From Tulasnella sp. 424 (taxonomy: Eukaryota > Basidiomycota > Agaricomycetes > Cantharellales > Tulasnellaceae): a stretch of 64,000 nt of DNA. The stretch's first letter is position 1. Each line of letters begins with the position of its first letter. Under the pieces are notes generated by a model. The model ran no database searches. It was not told where the DNA came from and saw only the letters and a list, made by a program, of their open reading frames with translations. Shown piece after piece: positions 34,924 to 46,752 of the stretch. Position numbers and translations under genes: made by a program. The DNA lies in NCBI GenBank assembly GCA_019633425.1, contig WSUB01000001.1:806001-870000 (forward strand), given 5' to 3'.

Positions 34924-37228
34924 TCAGTCCGTTCTCTGTGGCTTCAGTCGGCCAATCGCGAACCAGAACACCATCTGCGCCACCAAGGTCGCTATGAGCC
35001 TTTTCGAACGCAGAGGAGTTAAATAAGGCCAGCTATATGAGCAAGTGGTTGGCACATACACTGGCGGCATCACGTGAACTCCGTACTTTGAGAAAAGCGC
35101 GCCTGAAATTGGACGGGTTCAACGGTAGGAATGGGGTCTGAAGCTGAGGATGATCGAGTCTTACCCGTTATGAAAGGGAAAAGTGCAGCGCCCGCAGGGC
35201 CGAAAGCAGCAATCCAGCCAATGGAGCCTGGTAACAGCCTATATTGTATGAGATAGTATTAATTGATAGAGCAGCTATGTTCGTCCATCGAGCAGCTATG
35301 TTCGTCCATCGAGCCGGAATTGGACATACCACGAGGGGAGGAGGCCGGATATGACGTTCATTGCAATTGGATAGAATGGTCCCAAAAATAGACCGACGAA
35401 AGACGCCGCGACAGCGTCACCGATCATGTTTGGAACGAACCATACAACGAATACCAGCCTAAAAGAGCAGCGAGGTCCAGTATTAGAACGCGGTAATACA
35501 GAGGATCGTGTAGACCAGCTCACCCAATGCTAATAGCACAATAGAGCAGAATTACATACTTGTGCCCGATCTTAAGTCAAGGGCCAGTGAAGTCAGCGAA
35601 GAATGCAGACTTTTCGAGGGTATGACGACACTTACGAGCGAGTTCAGTGGTAGCAGGATGATTCTTCCCAAGGTTACACCTCCAGAGATGCCAGACCGGA
35701 CGTAACCTGCGGATGGCCCGGCACCACGTTCCTTTATGAGGTACGTAAATATCCATCCTCTGAAATCGAAGTGGACAGCGATTTAGACTCTACGATGGCC
35801 GGATGATTTTGCGGTGAGAGAAGACGTACCCCATCGTCGCACCAGTGCCAACATGGAAGAATAGGAAAAAAGCCACCAGGTTCACGCTCTTCTTGGACAG
35901 GATTTGCTTGTATTTATCTTTAGATTCTACGGATTTGTGACCCTTCGGGTGCGTCTCGGGTATGAAATCTATATGGTGTACGTGTAAACACGCCTTTACC
36001 GGGAGACGGGTGCACTAGGAACGGATCGACTTACAGGCCTGGCGCTTCATTCGGAAAACATAAACGAGATTTGCGGCGTTGAATGCGGCCACGCCAAGTG
36101 AGGTGAGGAAAAAGAAATTCCAATGTCGCAACGGAGCGAACTGAGTGGCCACAAAAGGTGAAACGAAGCCGCCAAATCCTGCACGGAGGCGGGTTCAGTA
36201 CATGTCTGACACTTGTAATGGTTAGGCAATCACCATAACAGGAATGAAGAATACCCATATTCCTTTTTGAATTACGAGGCATACTTGCTACAAAAGTGCT
36301 GCATTGAGCGTCCTGTTTTGATATCCCAGCGTTAAGAGTGTGATCGAGTAGCTGCCAGGAACGGCGACATAGTCATGCACGCCTACCTGGAGAGAGAGAG
36401 CGAACCCATTTACAAAGTAAATGAAACAGAAGACTCCAAAAGGGGGTGCGGGAGCCATGGCTGCGTAAGTGGCGATTTGAAGTGAAGCAGCTCCAGCGAT
36501 TAGCTATCATATGTTGGCTGATTAGCTTGGAGGACGACGGATCGGAATTTTGTTGCCGTTACCTTTCCAAAGCCGAGCCTATCAGTGAGGTAAACGTTGC
36601 ACATTGCGCCACAAAGGACACCCTGAAATAGATGGCGGTGAATTATAAAGCGACGCGAGATATCTACGGGGACTAACCGCGCAATTGGTAACGAAGAGGA
36701 TAGATACAAGGGTGTATCCGATCTAATCGGAAAGGTAAATTGTTATCTTCGACGGTTACAGAATGCATTGAACGGGTTAAGTTGACTTGCTTTATAGTAA
36801 TCTTGAATCCGGGGAAGAAGGGCCCCAATGGTGCCATCGTTCCATCCGGCGACGGATAGACACAAACATAGGGCACCCAAGTACATCTTCTCCTGCCACA
36901 GGGTCATTTCGGGTCCAGTTGGAGTAGTAGCTTGGTCCTCCAAACCTGAGGAAGGGTCGAGCGGCGATAGCTTCTCTAATGCTATGTCATCGCCCAACGG
37001 AGAGACATCTCTGCCTTGTGTGGATGGGAGGTCATTTCCAGCTGAGTGTATGGACTTTGAGGAAAGGTCGGCACTCTTTTCTGCGAGCGAGGCGGAGGAC
37101 CGATTTTTAAGACCTCCAGCGATGGAAGGACCGTTGGTCGTCGGTGCTTCACCAATCGGCGTCTGAAGAGTCTTCGTAGTAGTCATAGAGGAAGCTGAAT
37201 ACGGTTGCATAACTGAGAGCCATGGCAT
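34924..37228 (-). CDS. Major facilitator superfamily transporter, fucose-permease-like
   Basis: Thirteen exons give up to 504 residues: 37228-36791, 36722-36678, 36622-36563, 36503-36387, 36312-36234, 36178-36035, 35968-35830, 35759-35636, 35570-35524, 35458-35330, 35238-35165, 35102-35060, 34999-34924. About 110 hydrophilic residues lead into a membrane region with roughly 12 spans. The first span carries AGWNDGTIGALLPRIQDYY, and a later block reads MGILHSCYGFGGFVSPFVA. This matches the fucose permease/Bsc6 branch of MFS transporters. The substrate cannot be told. Intron 1 (36723-36790) starts with GC. The start is uncertain: ATGs at 37228, 37210 and 37186 are in frame, and a TATAAA-like word sits directly before 37228, which may favour a downstream start. 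Confidence 0.8.
35270..35311. repeat. Perfect 21-bp tandem duplication inside an MFS intron
   Basis: Two identical 21-base units lie side by side in the 91-nt intron 35239-35329 of the transporter gene. This makes the intron longer than its neighbours. Confidence 0.9.
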
Positions 37229-37797
37229 TTATATGTCGAGGGCTCGATATTTCCCGGATAAATAGACCTGATTGCTCGAGTATCTGGAGTTTATCCGTTT
37301 TCCCGAGATATCACCAATTTATAGATTCAGGAAGGCTTTCATCGTAAAAGTCGACCTGGTGATCGCTCATTCGAAGCATTCGAAGGATGAAGATTAGATT
37401 ATTGCAACTGTTGAGTCCGAATTACGAGATAATTTCGGCTCTCTCTCGATCAGTGACCTATTTTGAACGGGCTGGTTCCTCTTATTTATCCGAACCATTG
37501 GTTATCAGTCCGCTTTCAGCATGACAGTGCCGCAGAGAAAGAGAAAGCTTCCTTACTTTACCCATTTTAGGATCAGTATATGGGTGGGATACGCACTAAA
37601 CTCGAAAGAGGTTGAGTTCTGAACATCGGGGAGAGTCGGCTTGTGAATGTTTGTTAGCGGACCCTTGATTCCCATTAACACCCACCTGTGATCTTCAACC
37701 TCCCAGCCCAGCAAACCTGGTTCACTGTCTGGCGGATAAGTAGTAGTAGGACTCTGTCCCATACTTTCAGGCCACCTCTCGACGGACAATCCTCACC
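37229..37797. promoter_or_regulatory. Divergent promoter region, MFS transporter / mitochondrial IF-2
   Basis: About 570 bp separate the two outermost start codons. A TATAAA-like word on the minus strand touches position 37229. No gene is supported. Confidence 0.45.
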
Positions 37798-40700
37798 ATG
37801 CGGAAAGCTTCTGCCACTGTCGCTTCCACGGTTTTGCACGTTCAAAAAGTGCAGTCGGTATGTTCCACGGTTTTCTCTTGAGCCTGCCACTCGAAACGAG
37901 CTCTGAATCAATTTCTAGTCAACTTCGGCTGCGCTTGCAAGGAAGCCAATCGAGGCTCCGTCAAAATGGGCTCGGGTCGAGACACCTGGGAAATGGGCGA
38001 GACCACCACAAGTGGGCGACCTTTTTTTGTATCAAAGCAGAAGCTTGCGAGATACTGATCGGATGCGAATAGGCGACCGGAAAATGGGCACCCCCCTCTG
38101 AGCGTCAATCCTCAGGGTGGAAGAGTCCGAGACCACGTTCTGGTCCTGAACAGGATCAGCTCAGAAAACCATTCATACAAAAATCTTCACCACGAATCTT
38201 CAAAGGTCGGGAAAACGCCCCACAGATACTTACAGAAGGTTGGCCCTAATTTCATTCAAATTTTGAACTTAACCTAACTTGAATGGCGATTTCCCTCAAA
38301 CAGCTGTGATGCCGATTGAGAAGCCCGGAGAACCTTCCACCCGTCCAAAAGCCTTCAGCATTGATCTTGTATCGATAGAACCTGAAGATTCAGAGGAGAA
38401 AGAAGCTTCCAATCGCATGCGTCGTCAACGAGAACAGCGCGGCCCGAGCCGTTCAGCGTGGGATCGGCTCAAGGCGGATCAAGCAGAGAACTCGAAGGAT
38501 AAAGACCGCGGCAAAGCAAAGGCCGTCGAAAAGCCTATGACAGCAAAATCTCGAAAGCTAAAACCCAAGGCAGTCAAAACAGTCAAGGTTTCCAGAGATG
38601 TCTTTATTCCCTCAATGGTGTCTGTTGGAACCTTGGCGAAGCTCCTCCGGGTGAAGCAAGGCATGTCCTTGTTGTGCATTTCAGGTGTCCTGACTCGCTA
38701 ATATACCCTGATTCCTTCCTTTATCTCTACAGAGAGGATAGCTGACATCATGTACGACCTAGAGTTAGGGAACTCGCAGTACGACCGCGGTAAGTACCGA
38801 CAAAATCTCGAGGAATCTAAATACTCAAGAATCTTGTACATGTAGTCCTCAAAGCAGACGACGCCAGTCTGATTGCAATGGAACTGGAATATAACCCAGT
38901 AGTCGACGATGTCGCTGCATTCGATATTTATCCTGAGTCAGTTGTTCTGCAATTCGCGGAAGACCGACCGTTCTAATCGTTCCTGCTTTCAGACCAATTC
39001 CATCCGACCAATCGTCCCTCCCAACCCGTCCCCCCATCGTCACTATCATGGGTCATGTAGATCACGGCAAGACTACGCTTCTAGACACCCTTCGTTCAGC
39101 TACCGTCGCGTCGGGAGAATCCGGTGGCATCACTCAACATATTGGTGCCTTTTCCGTCCCGCTCAGCTCATTGTCCGTCCAAACAAGCGGATCAACTACA
39201 AAGACGGTCACTTTCCTGGATACGCCCGGACATGCTGCTTTTTCAGCCATGCGAGCAAGAGGAGCCAACGTGACGGACATCATCGTTTTGGTCGTTGCGG
39301 CGGATGATGGCGTGATGCCACAAACTCGCGAGGTCATCAACCTTGCCACGAAGGACTCGAACACTCAGATGATCGTGGCAATTAACAAGTGCGATAAGCC
39401 CGGTGTTGATGTCGTACGTCTCCTCTCTACTGCGTGTGCTTCAGAGATCTGATCTCAGGACGGTTCTTAGACCAACATCAAGCACAGCCTTTTATCGGAG
39501 GGTGTTGAATTGGAGGAGTTTGGGGGTGATATTCCCTGCGTTGAGGTGTCCGGTCTGACTGGCCTCGGGCTCGACAAGCTTATGGAAACCATCATCGCCG
39601 TGGCCGAAATTTCTGACATTAGAGCGGAGAAGAATCTCAGGGCACATGGGCATGTTCTGGAAGCTCGCATGGAAAAAGGAAAAGGGTAAGTCGTCCAATG
39701 ACACTTTCGCTGCAGCTTGGCTAACCCGTTGGGCCCATTCCTCAGCGCCGTTGCCACTGTACTTGTTTCTCGGGGAACGCTAAACAGAGGCGATCCGATC
39801 GTCGCTGGTCACACATGGGCAAAAGTCCGCCAAATGACAGATGACAAGGGCCGAAATGTGACATCCGCTACACCGGGGATGCCTGTCACGGTCTCGGGCT
39901 GGGATAGTCTTCCCGTGGCAGGAGATGAAGTCTTAGCCCCAAGCCCCTCGAAGAAGGCTGCGGATGAAGTGAAACGAGCCGTCACCAACCGGATCCGGGA
40001 GAAGGACGCTGCAACCTTGATGGACGATGTGCAGTCCATCAACGAGAAGAGGAGGTTAGATCGCGAAAGGAGGGTTGAGCAATTGATGGCCACGAACGCC
40101 AAGGGCGGAAACACGATCCCAACGTCAACGTCGACGTCGGCTTACACCCAAGATCAAGAAGATGGTATCAAGGAACTGAGGCTTATCGTTAAATCTGATG
40201 TTAGTGGGACGATCGAAGCGGTAGTTGGGGCTATCTCGGACATTGGGAACAAGGAGGCACGCGTCTCGATCATCCAGTCTGGAGTCGGCGACGTGACGGA
40301 TTCGGATGTCGCGCTGGCAAAAACAACGGATGGTGAGTCGGTCCGTCATTTTGGTGTCTGAACAATAATTTTCTCATTTGAATGGCCACCTTAGGAATGA
40401 TTCTTGGCTTCAACGTCTCCGTTCCACGTAATGTCGAAGGCATGGCATCTCAAGCAGGTGTTCCAGTTCATGTCGATACTGTCATCTACCGCCTCATCGA
40501 AGAAGTCACAACGCGTGTAACAGCTTTGCTGCCCAAGATCATCGAGAAGAAAGTAGTCGGTGAAGCAAACGTGCAGCAGCTCTTTGGCATCAAACAAGGA
40601 AAAGCAACCCTTAATGTTGCTGGATGTCGTGTTGTCAACGGGAGTCTGGCAAAGCACAAGACTGCCCGGGTTGTCCGAAACGGCGAGGTCGTTGCTGATT

Positions 40701-40917
40701 GTAAGTGCTCCATTGCCCTTATTGCATCATCGGATTTCCTGACCGCGTGCGGCTTCGTTCATCAGGCAAGCTGAGCGAGATGCGCCACTTGAAATCGGAA
40801 GTGAACGAAGTTCGAAAGGGAATGGAATGTGGTCTACGCTTCGAGACTTATGCCGACTTCCAGCCCGGAGATCTCATCCAAGCATACGACATCATCGAAA
40901 TAGAACCAACGTTGTAG
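37798..40917 (+). CDS. IFM1: Mitochondrial translation initiation factor IF-2
   Basis: Eleven exons (37798-37857, 37919-38011, 38073-38238, 38304-38660, 38733-38789, 38846-38936, 38993-39413, 39471-39685, 39746-40332, 40395-40700, 40766-40917) give 834 residues. The factor places initiator tRNA on the mitochondrial small subunit using GTP. The first exons encode a basic, Ser/Ala-rich presequence ([20 protein letters not shown]). The GTPase domain has GHVDHGKT (about residue 295), [17 protein letters not shown] and NKCDKPG. Domain II, a charged linker ([15 protein letters not shown]) and the IF-2 C-domains ([20 protein letters not shown]; ending [10 protein letters not shown]) follow. The 5' exons were found by phase-matching; a start at 38282 or 38311 would lose the presequence. 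Intron 4 (38661-38732) uses a GC donor. Confidence 0.92.
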
Positions 40918-41024
40918 TGCTTCCAGACCTATTTTATCGCACCGACCTATAGACTACCCTGCTCTGCACCTCTAGACAGCCGCACCTCCTCATTGTTTAC
41001 GCACTAGATTCTAATATATACCGC

Positions 41025-42449
41025 TCATTTGACGAGATTATTTGGATCAAGAACCAAATCCTTTGCCCCTGTCGTACCCGTGCGCCCTCCTGCGCTGAAG
41101 GTGTAGCCAAACCCGGCTGGCAGTTCCACTGAGGTTTTCTCAAGCAGTGACCACGACTTGGGCTGCTGCTTCACCAGGACGATGTCCACCTAACAAGCAA
41201 GCTAAGTTGCCGGAATCAGCGCTGTCTGAAGAAGGCATGTACCTTGGTCCCAAGGACTTTATAAGTGGAAGCTGAAGGATCAATAGCGGCCCACAGATCT
41301 AAGGATTGAACACATTTCTTTCCATCCGGGAGATTCAGCTGCATATGAACCTGCGGAGAAAGGACCATATAGTTCAAGTCATACTAAGCAAGTGACCACT
41401 CCACCGACCTTTTCATCCTCAAACTTGACTTCGCTGCTCGAGGCATCGACTTTTTTGGCGAAGACACTGACATGTACCTTGTCTAACGTCTGGTAATGAT
41501 CGATTCGCGCCTTCACGAGCTCTTCTACTGGGTCCTAGAGCATCTCCTTTAGTGAGCCAACGATTCTTCGGAAGAACACGATGCCCAGCTTACCGTGGAT
41601 TTCGCCTTTTTCACGAAGACGTGCCTACCGGTTTTGCACCCTGGTATCTTTAAGAATTCATCGAACTCCAAGACTTTTGGCTTGCAACATTGGTAGCCCT
41701 AAACGATGCAGGATTGGTACCAAATCCAGCCTCTACGCGGTGCGTCTACTTACTTTGCTTCCTTCGTGAAATATCGGCGGCTTTGGATGATAGACGCACT
41801 GGGCATCTTCGCCGTCTCCTTTCCGGCTCTGTTCGTCGCTGATGAAGGTAGCTTTGCACCCGTTGCGCAGACATCGTGAACCTTCGGCTACGGGGACAGA
41901 TGGGTCGTCTTCGTCTTCTTCGACCTTTGGTGCAGGTGTTGGGGTGCGTGATGGTTGAGAGTCCGAAGGCTTTGCAGATAATCCCGTTGAAAAGACTTCC
42001 TTCCCGTCAGAGGTCGTCCCGACGCTCTTTGGCGGGGCCGAAGATGAGGAGGCAGCAACATTGGCTAAGCTCGGCGCAGGCTTTGGAGCCGGTGCTTTAG
42101 TCATGTGTTGACCTGTCGTACATCCCTATTGATGTCAACCAAATATCAGTCTAATGCCTTGAGAGTATCTTTTGCTCGTGCCTACCGGGATAGCCTGGAA
42201 TCCTTCCCAATCTAGCTCAGGCTTGTGCCCAGGCAACTCTTGGCAGCAGTTCCAGCTCTTCAGACCTTCGTGAAATACCTGGTCGTGACGCAGAGTATCA
42301 GAGACTATCCAAAATTGTAACAGCGGTCGCCGACGCGTTATCCTTACCGGCTGGCCAGGATGGTAGACGCAGGAGTTCGTGCCGGCGGTCTTTGGATCAT
42401 ACATCTTGCCGCACCCAGGTCGAGAGCATTTGAGAAGTTCGGATGCCAT
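41025..42449 (-). CDS. CHORD-and-CS-domain protein
   Basis: Seven exons (42449-42348, 42278-42186, 42125-41754, 41698-41594, 41534-41409, 41350-41243, 41189-41025) give 356 residues. Two CHORD zinc-binding modules are clear. The first is CSRPGCGKMYDP...[20 protein letters not shown]. The second is CLRNGCKATF...CVYHPKPPIFHEGSKGYQCC. Each is followed by a CxTGxH motif (GCTTGQH, GCKTGRH). The C-terminal part (ARIDHYQTLDKVHVSVFAKK) is a p23-like CS domain, as in animal CHORDC1 and the plant/fungal RAR1-type proteins. These are Hsp90 co-chaperones that bind Sgt1. All six introns are phase 0. Only about 100 bp separate its stop from that of IF-2. Confidence 0.93.
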
Positions 42450-43190
42450 GGTCTGCGTCTGAGCACGGAGGTGGGTTTCTGAGTCACTTGTGGTGTATCT
42501 TGTACAAGTGCTTTGTAACGTTGTTGACTTGCGGATGCTGGGTGGAATTCCAATCAGGGACTAAATAGTTTGCGCGAGTTTGTTGTCTTGTGCGCGATTC
42601 CAGTTCCTTCGATCGCCAGACTGGCTGTTAACAGTAGCACCGGAGTAGAATAAAATAAGTCATGGTCTGAGTTCCAGGAAGCCTATTTGCGCGTCACAGA
42701 TCTCCTCCGAGAACGGGTGTACACAGAGCATCAGCTTACGTTCGTATCTGGCGTGTATTTAATACCAAAGCAGATTCTTCAAAAGGATCAATATACGCCC
42801 CCTAATTAGCTACAGAGTACGTGTGCTATGGGCCAAAAAGGTACTAAGCGATCTACAAGCCGCTCCTAGGAGAAGAAAGAGAGAGGTCTACTAACTCGCA
42901 CATGGTAAAGTAGTAACAAGAACGAAAGGAGTACATAATAGGAGTAAAAGTAGTAGTAGGATGTAGGTATGAGTAGCTGTACGATGGGAAAGAGAGCATG
43001 GGATAAAGGAATAAATACAGCATGTCGTGTAAGAGTGGATCGAGTGGGGTGTTTATGGGAAAGGAAACGATGCAAAAGAACAAAAGAAAACAAAGGGGGG
43101 CAAAAAGCATGCAAGGCGAAAGAGAAAACCCCGAGGGGGATTCATGATCGCAAAGAAAAAGGTAAGGAGGCCACCTCCTGCCATCCTTAT
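42450..43190. other. Intergenic: CHORD gene promoter and methyltransferase 3' flank
   Basis: 740 bp without a supported gene. The right part (42900-43150) is purine-rich on the plus strand, so it reads pyrimidine-rich on the minus strand where both neighbours are transcribed. Confidence 0.45.
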
Positions 43191-46100
43191 TCACCGTCCA
43201 CCACGAGCTGAAACGCCGGGCTCACCAGGTCTAGGGGCATACAACCCTTTCTCACCAGGCTTCGCCGACGGCGTCATCACTTTCCGCTTCTTCTTCTCCA
43301 TCAGTCCTCGACCATTCCTCCAATCCAGGTTCTCCAACCCCTCAGCCCGGTCCGAGCCCAACACCAATTTGGGTTCAAGCTGCCGATCGGAATGATGGCC
43401 ACCGTTGACGCGCATCTCGTCCAAACGCGCCCGGACGATCGCTTCGGGATCGGGTCTCCAATCCGCCGTGGGCGTGAAATTGAGGTGCGGGTAAGGATTG
43501 ACGTGTTCGTAATGTGGATTTGGGACGGTGAGAGGGAAAAGGTTCGCGGTTGATGGCAGGGCGGATGAGCCTGGTGCGGCGAGCGGAATAGCTGGGGGTG
43601 TTGTTGGCGGTGGCGGTGGTGGTGGCTGAGATACGTGATTGAGATTGTAGTCGTCGGCTTCGTGTGGCGGGGAGAGCCTCCGGCGAGGGGAATGTCGTCT
43701 TCGATCTTCGGCGGCACTCGAGTCTTCATCGTCACGTAACTCGGACCGAGCATAATCCTCGTCCGACTCGTCGTGCCCTGCCTCCTCGGTGCTCTCTCCG
43801 AGAGCGACGTACCTCCTTGGCGGTGAACGAGAAGTCGCCCGGAACCGCTTCGGTGGTGGTGGAGCAGCCGCTTGCTCTTCACCTTGGTCTTCTGGATGGT
43901 CATCGTCCTCCGGGTCATCCTCTTCGTCGGACTCGAGGTCATCCTCATCCTCATCGACATAAATGTACCGAGGATCGTCCACCTCGGATGGCTCATAGGG
44001 CTCGTGCCACGGAGGATCAACGTAGCCATGGCGCTTTGTGGCCCAAGCGTAGTGATACCGAGCGTGCATGCGCACGGATAGAGTTTCCAGTTCTAACGAA
44101 GAGCGATATTTAGTGACCGAAAGCCTCTAAAACCCCCATCTTTCCTTACCATGCTGCGCGTTCAGTACCCACTCCTGCATTTGACGGAGCGTATACCTAA
44201 TACGACCGCCACGCAGAAAGTCAGCTTGTTGCCCAAAGTACGACCTTATTCCAGCGTGAGGGGTGACGTACTGATTAGGAGATTCCCTTAAAAGTACCGG
44301 GATCAACGCATGGGCAAATTCAATCGTGTTTTCGAGCATGAGCGTTCCGGTGTAATGCCACTTTGCGTGTTCTTGTGGATTACTCGCTAAAAAAAAACCA
44401 CGAGAGCTCGAATATCAGCGATCATTCCCCAACCGGAGACTCGGCAGACTGACAGGTCTTCCAAGGTCCGATGGGGTTATGCACTTTCGCCCCTTGGACG
44501 TTCTCAAACGCTTCGGTATCCTTGAGCCACCGTTCAAGCATGATACCCGCGTCCATTGCTGAACCAGCGGTCTTGAAAGTGTTGTAAGTCTCTGTGGTAG
44601 GAGTGAACTTCGTGAGTCCTTTCACAGTGTCAAAGCCATGAGGAGGTACGCTCGAAACGCACCAAAGAACAATCGGGCGAGCCATGAATACATCGGCGGG
44701 TCGTTCTGCTCGTCGTCCAAAGCCATTTCCTGCGGTTCGAGGTTATGGTCGAGCAATTGGAAATCTCCATCGCATAAGAGAGCAACACCGCCTAATGGAG
44801 CATATCTATTCAGGAAAGGAGCGAAGCTTATGAGACGACTCGACGCACCAGGCTTCAAGCACCTTCCAATCTCCTCAATTAAATTGGGGTATTCGAGAAC
44901 CTGAAACAAAAGAGAAGCAAGTGCTATAGTTAGCTCATAGTTACGTAGAACCAGAGTAGTGGGAAGTGGCAGAGCGTGTTGATAAGGTGGCGGCGGGGGG
45001 AGAGGCGAAAGTGGAGAGGCGACTTACCCCAACCCCATTTCCAATAGTGCGGGAGTGAACAACATCGAACTGGCCATGGAAATCCTGTGTCCACAAGAAA
45101 AGAAGAGCAGAGAAGGTCAGCGTGTGTATAGAGTGGTTAGCCTTTGCTGCGGCGGCATAGCGGGGACGGCTCTCCGTGAAACAGAGGGTGAGAGCCGGAG
45201 GGCCGGCGAAGGATAGAGAAATACAAGGTAAGGGTCGAAGAATAATGACGGGCGGTACGGGTTCGGGGGGCGAGAGCGAGAGCGAGAAATAGAATAGAAG
45301 TGAGCAAGCAAACTTACGGGCATCTCTTCTAAATAGTCAAGCATCTGGAACTGGCAATTTCGGGGGATCTGTTTGGAAGCGTGAGGGCGTCTATCGATGC
45401 AGATGACCTATTCGCAAATCCCGGATGGGGTAAGTAACTAGAAAAGGACCCGAGAACGTCTTTTTCTGACGAATTACTTACCTCAACGTGAGGGAATTCC
45501 TAGAATAACCAAGACATGATGAATATGAACGCGTTGTCAGCAATTCCAGACTTCCGACGAGGCCGAGTGAGACCGCTTTGAATTGAATCACTCACCAGGG
45601 CCATGTCGATCGCCCAGTTTCCGGCACCTCCGCCGGCGAGGTACGCTGAAGTTGCCGCTACGTGATCGATCACATGCAAGACACAGAGAGTGGTGCATCG
45701 CCAAGCAACCCAAAGCGCCACCAGAGACCGCGGTACCGATGCAACCGCGGATAAATCGAACGGAGGGACGGGTGATGGCAATTAGGGAAGGGGGGGTAGG
45801 TGGCATCAGGGACAAGGAACGCACAGGCAAGGATCCGGAGAGGGTAAGCAAAGCGAAAGTGGAGGATGATCGGAGAATGAAGACACACGTACCCAGGTCC
45901 AATACGCGCTTGACCTTACCCGGCTCCGGTCTTAGGACATGCCGGACTAGGTCTTTAGGGTAATAGAGGCCATCGATGGTACGGACGTGGATTGCATGGT
46001 GTTTGTCTCTATATGCGGATTGGTTTCAGTTAGGGACTTTTCTTTGGTGACCAACCAATGGATGGTTGCTTACAGTCGATCAAATCGGAGTTCGGCTATT

Positions 46101-46752
46101 CAACCAAAAGAGGAGGCCGTGCGTCAGTAATGGTAAAGACCAGGACGAACTAAAAGCCAAGGCTGCGCGGCATGCCGAAATGGGTGAAAGGTGGCGGAGG
46201 TGCGCGGGAATCTCCGATACCGTGCTTTTTTATGTTGGTTCCAAACAAATTTCAGTTGGAGCCGTGTTATCGGGACACGCGCATTAATGGGAACCAGACG
46301 GCAGAATAATCAAAAGACCACTCAACCGCGCACTGACCACCCACGGTTTTCCCGCAGCACCACACCGCACCCAGAGAAGGACGAAACCGCGTCACTCACC
46401 AGGTGGCAAAGTGTACAAGCTTTGAATCGTATTCCGGTCAAAATGGTCTGTCAATTAAAAAAAAAAGAAGTTATTACGAATGTCAGCAAACGCGTCACCA
46501 TCGCGCCCGTCCGCCAAATGTATTCTCCCCCAGGCGTTTGTTTGACTTACGTCCTTCTGGAGCGACCGGGAACCTAACACTATGAGCCTGAGACCGCAGC
46601 TGAGAGTCGAAAGAATCTGAAGTCTTTGAGGAGCCGACAGACGTGCTGGTGGTGGGGCGTGCTGTTGGCTTTGGTCCGACGTAGTTCCTTGCGAGGTGAG
46701 GAGGGAGGCTCCAGGTTGGGAATATGCCGTCTTCAAAGAACGAGCCGTTCAT
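43191..46752 (-). CDS. LaeA-like SAM-dependent methyltransferase with long acidic tail
   Basis: Fourteen exons in my model: 46752-46551, 46447-46400, 46095-46074, 46008-45893, 45627-45596, 45499-45482, 45407-45318, 45084-45028, 44900-44849, 44791-44663, 44591-44454, 44386-44272, 44196-44150, 44092-43191, about 655 residues. The class I methyltransferase core is recognisable: VKRVLDL and GAGNWAIDMALEFPHVEVI (SAM site), ICIDRR, FDVVHSRTIGNGVGVLEYPN, and IEEIGRCLKPGGVALLCDGD. The entry helix LDKHHAIHVRTIDGLYYP resembles LaeA/Tam1-type fungal proteins, which are nuclear regulators or small-molecule methyltransferases. The last 280 residues are an Asp/Glu-rich, Pro-rich, probably disordered tail. 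The junction between exons 4 and 5 interrupts the SAM motif and is unsure. Exon 6 is 18 nt. Confidence 0.78.

Noticed and set aside
43191..46752. Secondary-metabolite cluster around the LaeA-like gene
   Set aside because: Neighbours are housekeeping genes (CHORD, SCD6); no synthase, P450 or terpene cyclase is nearby.
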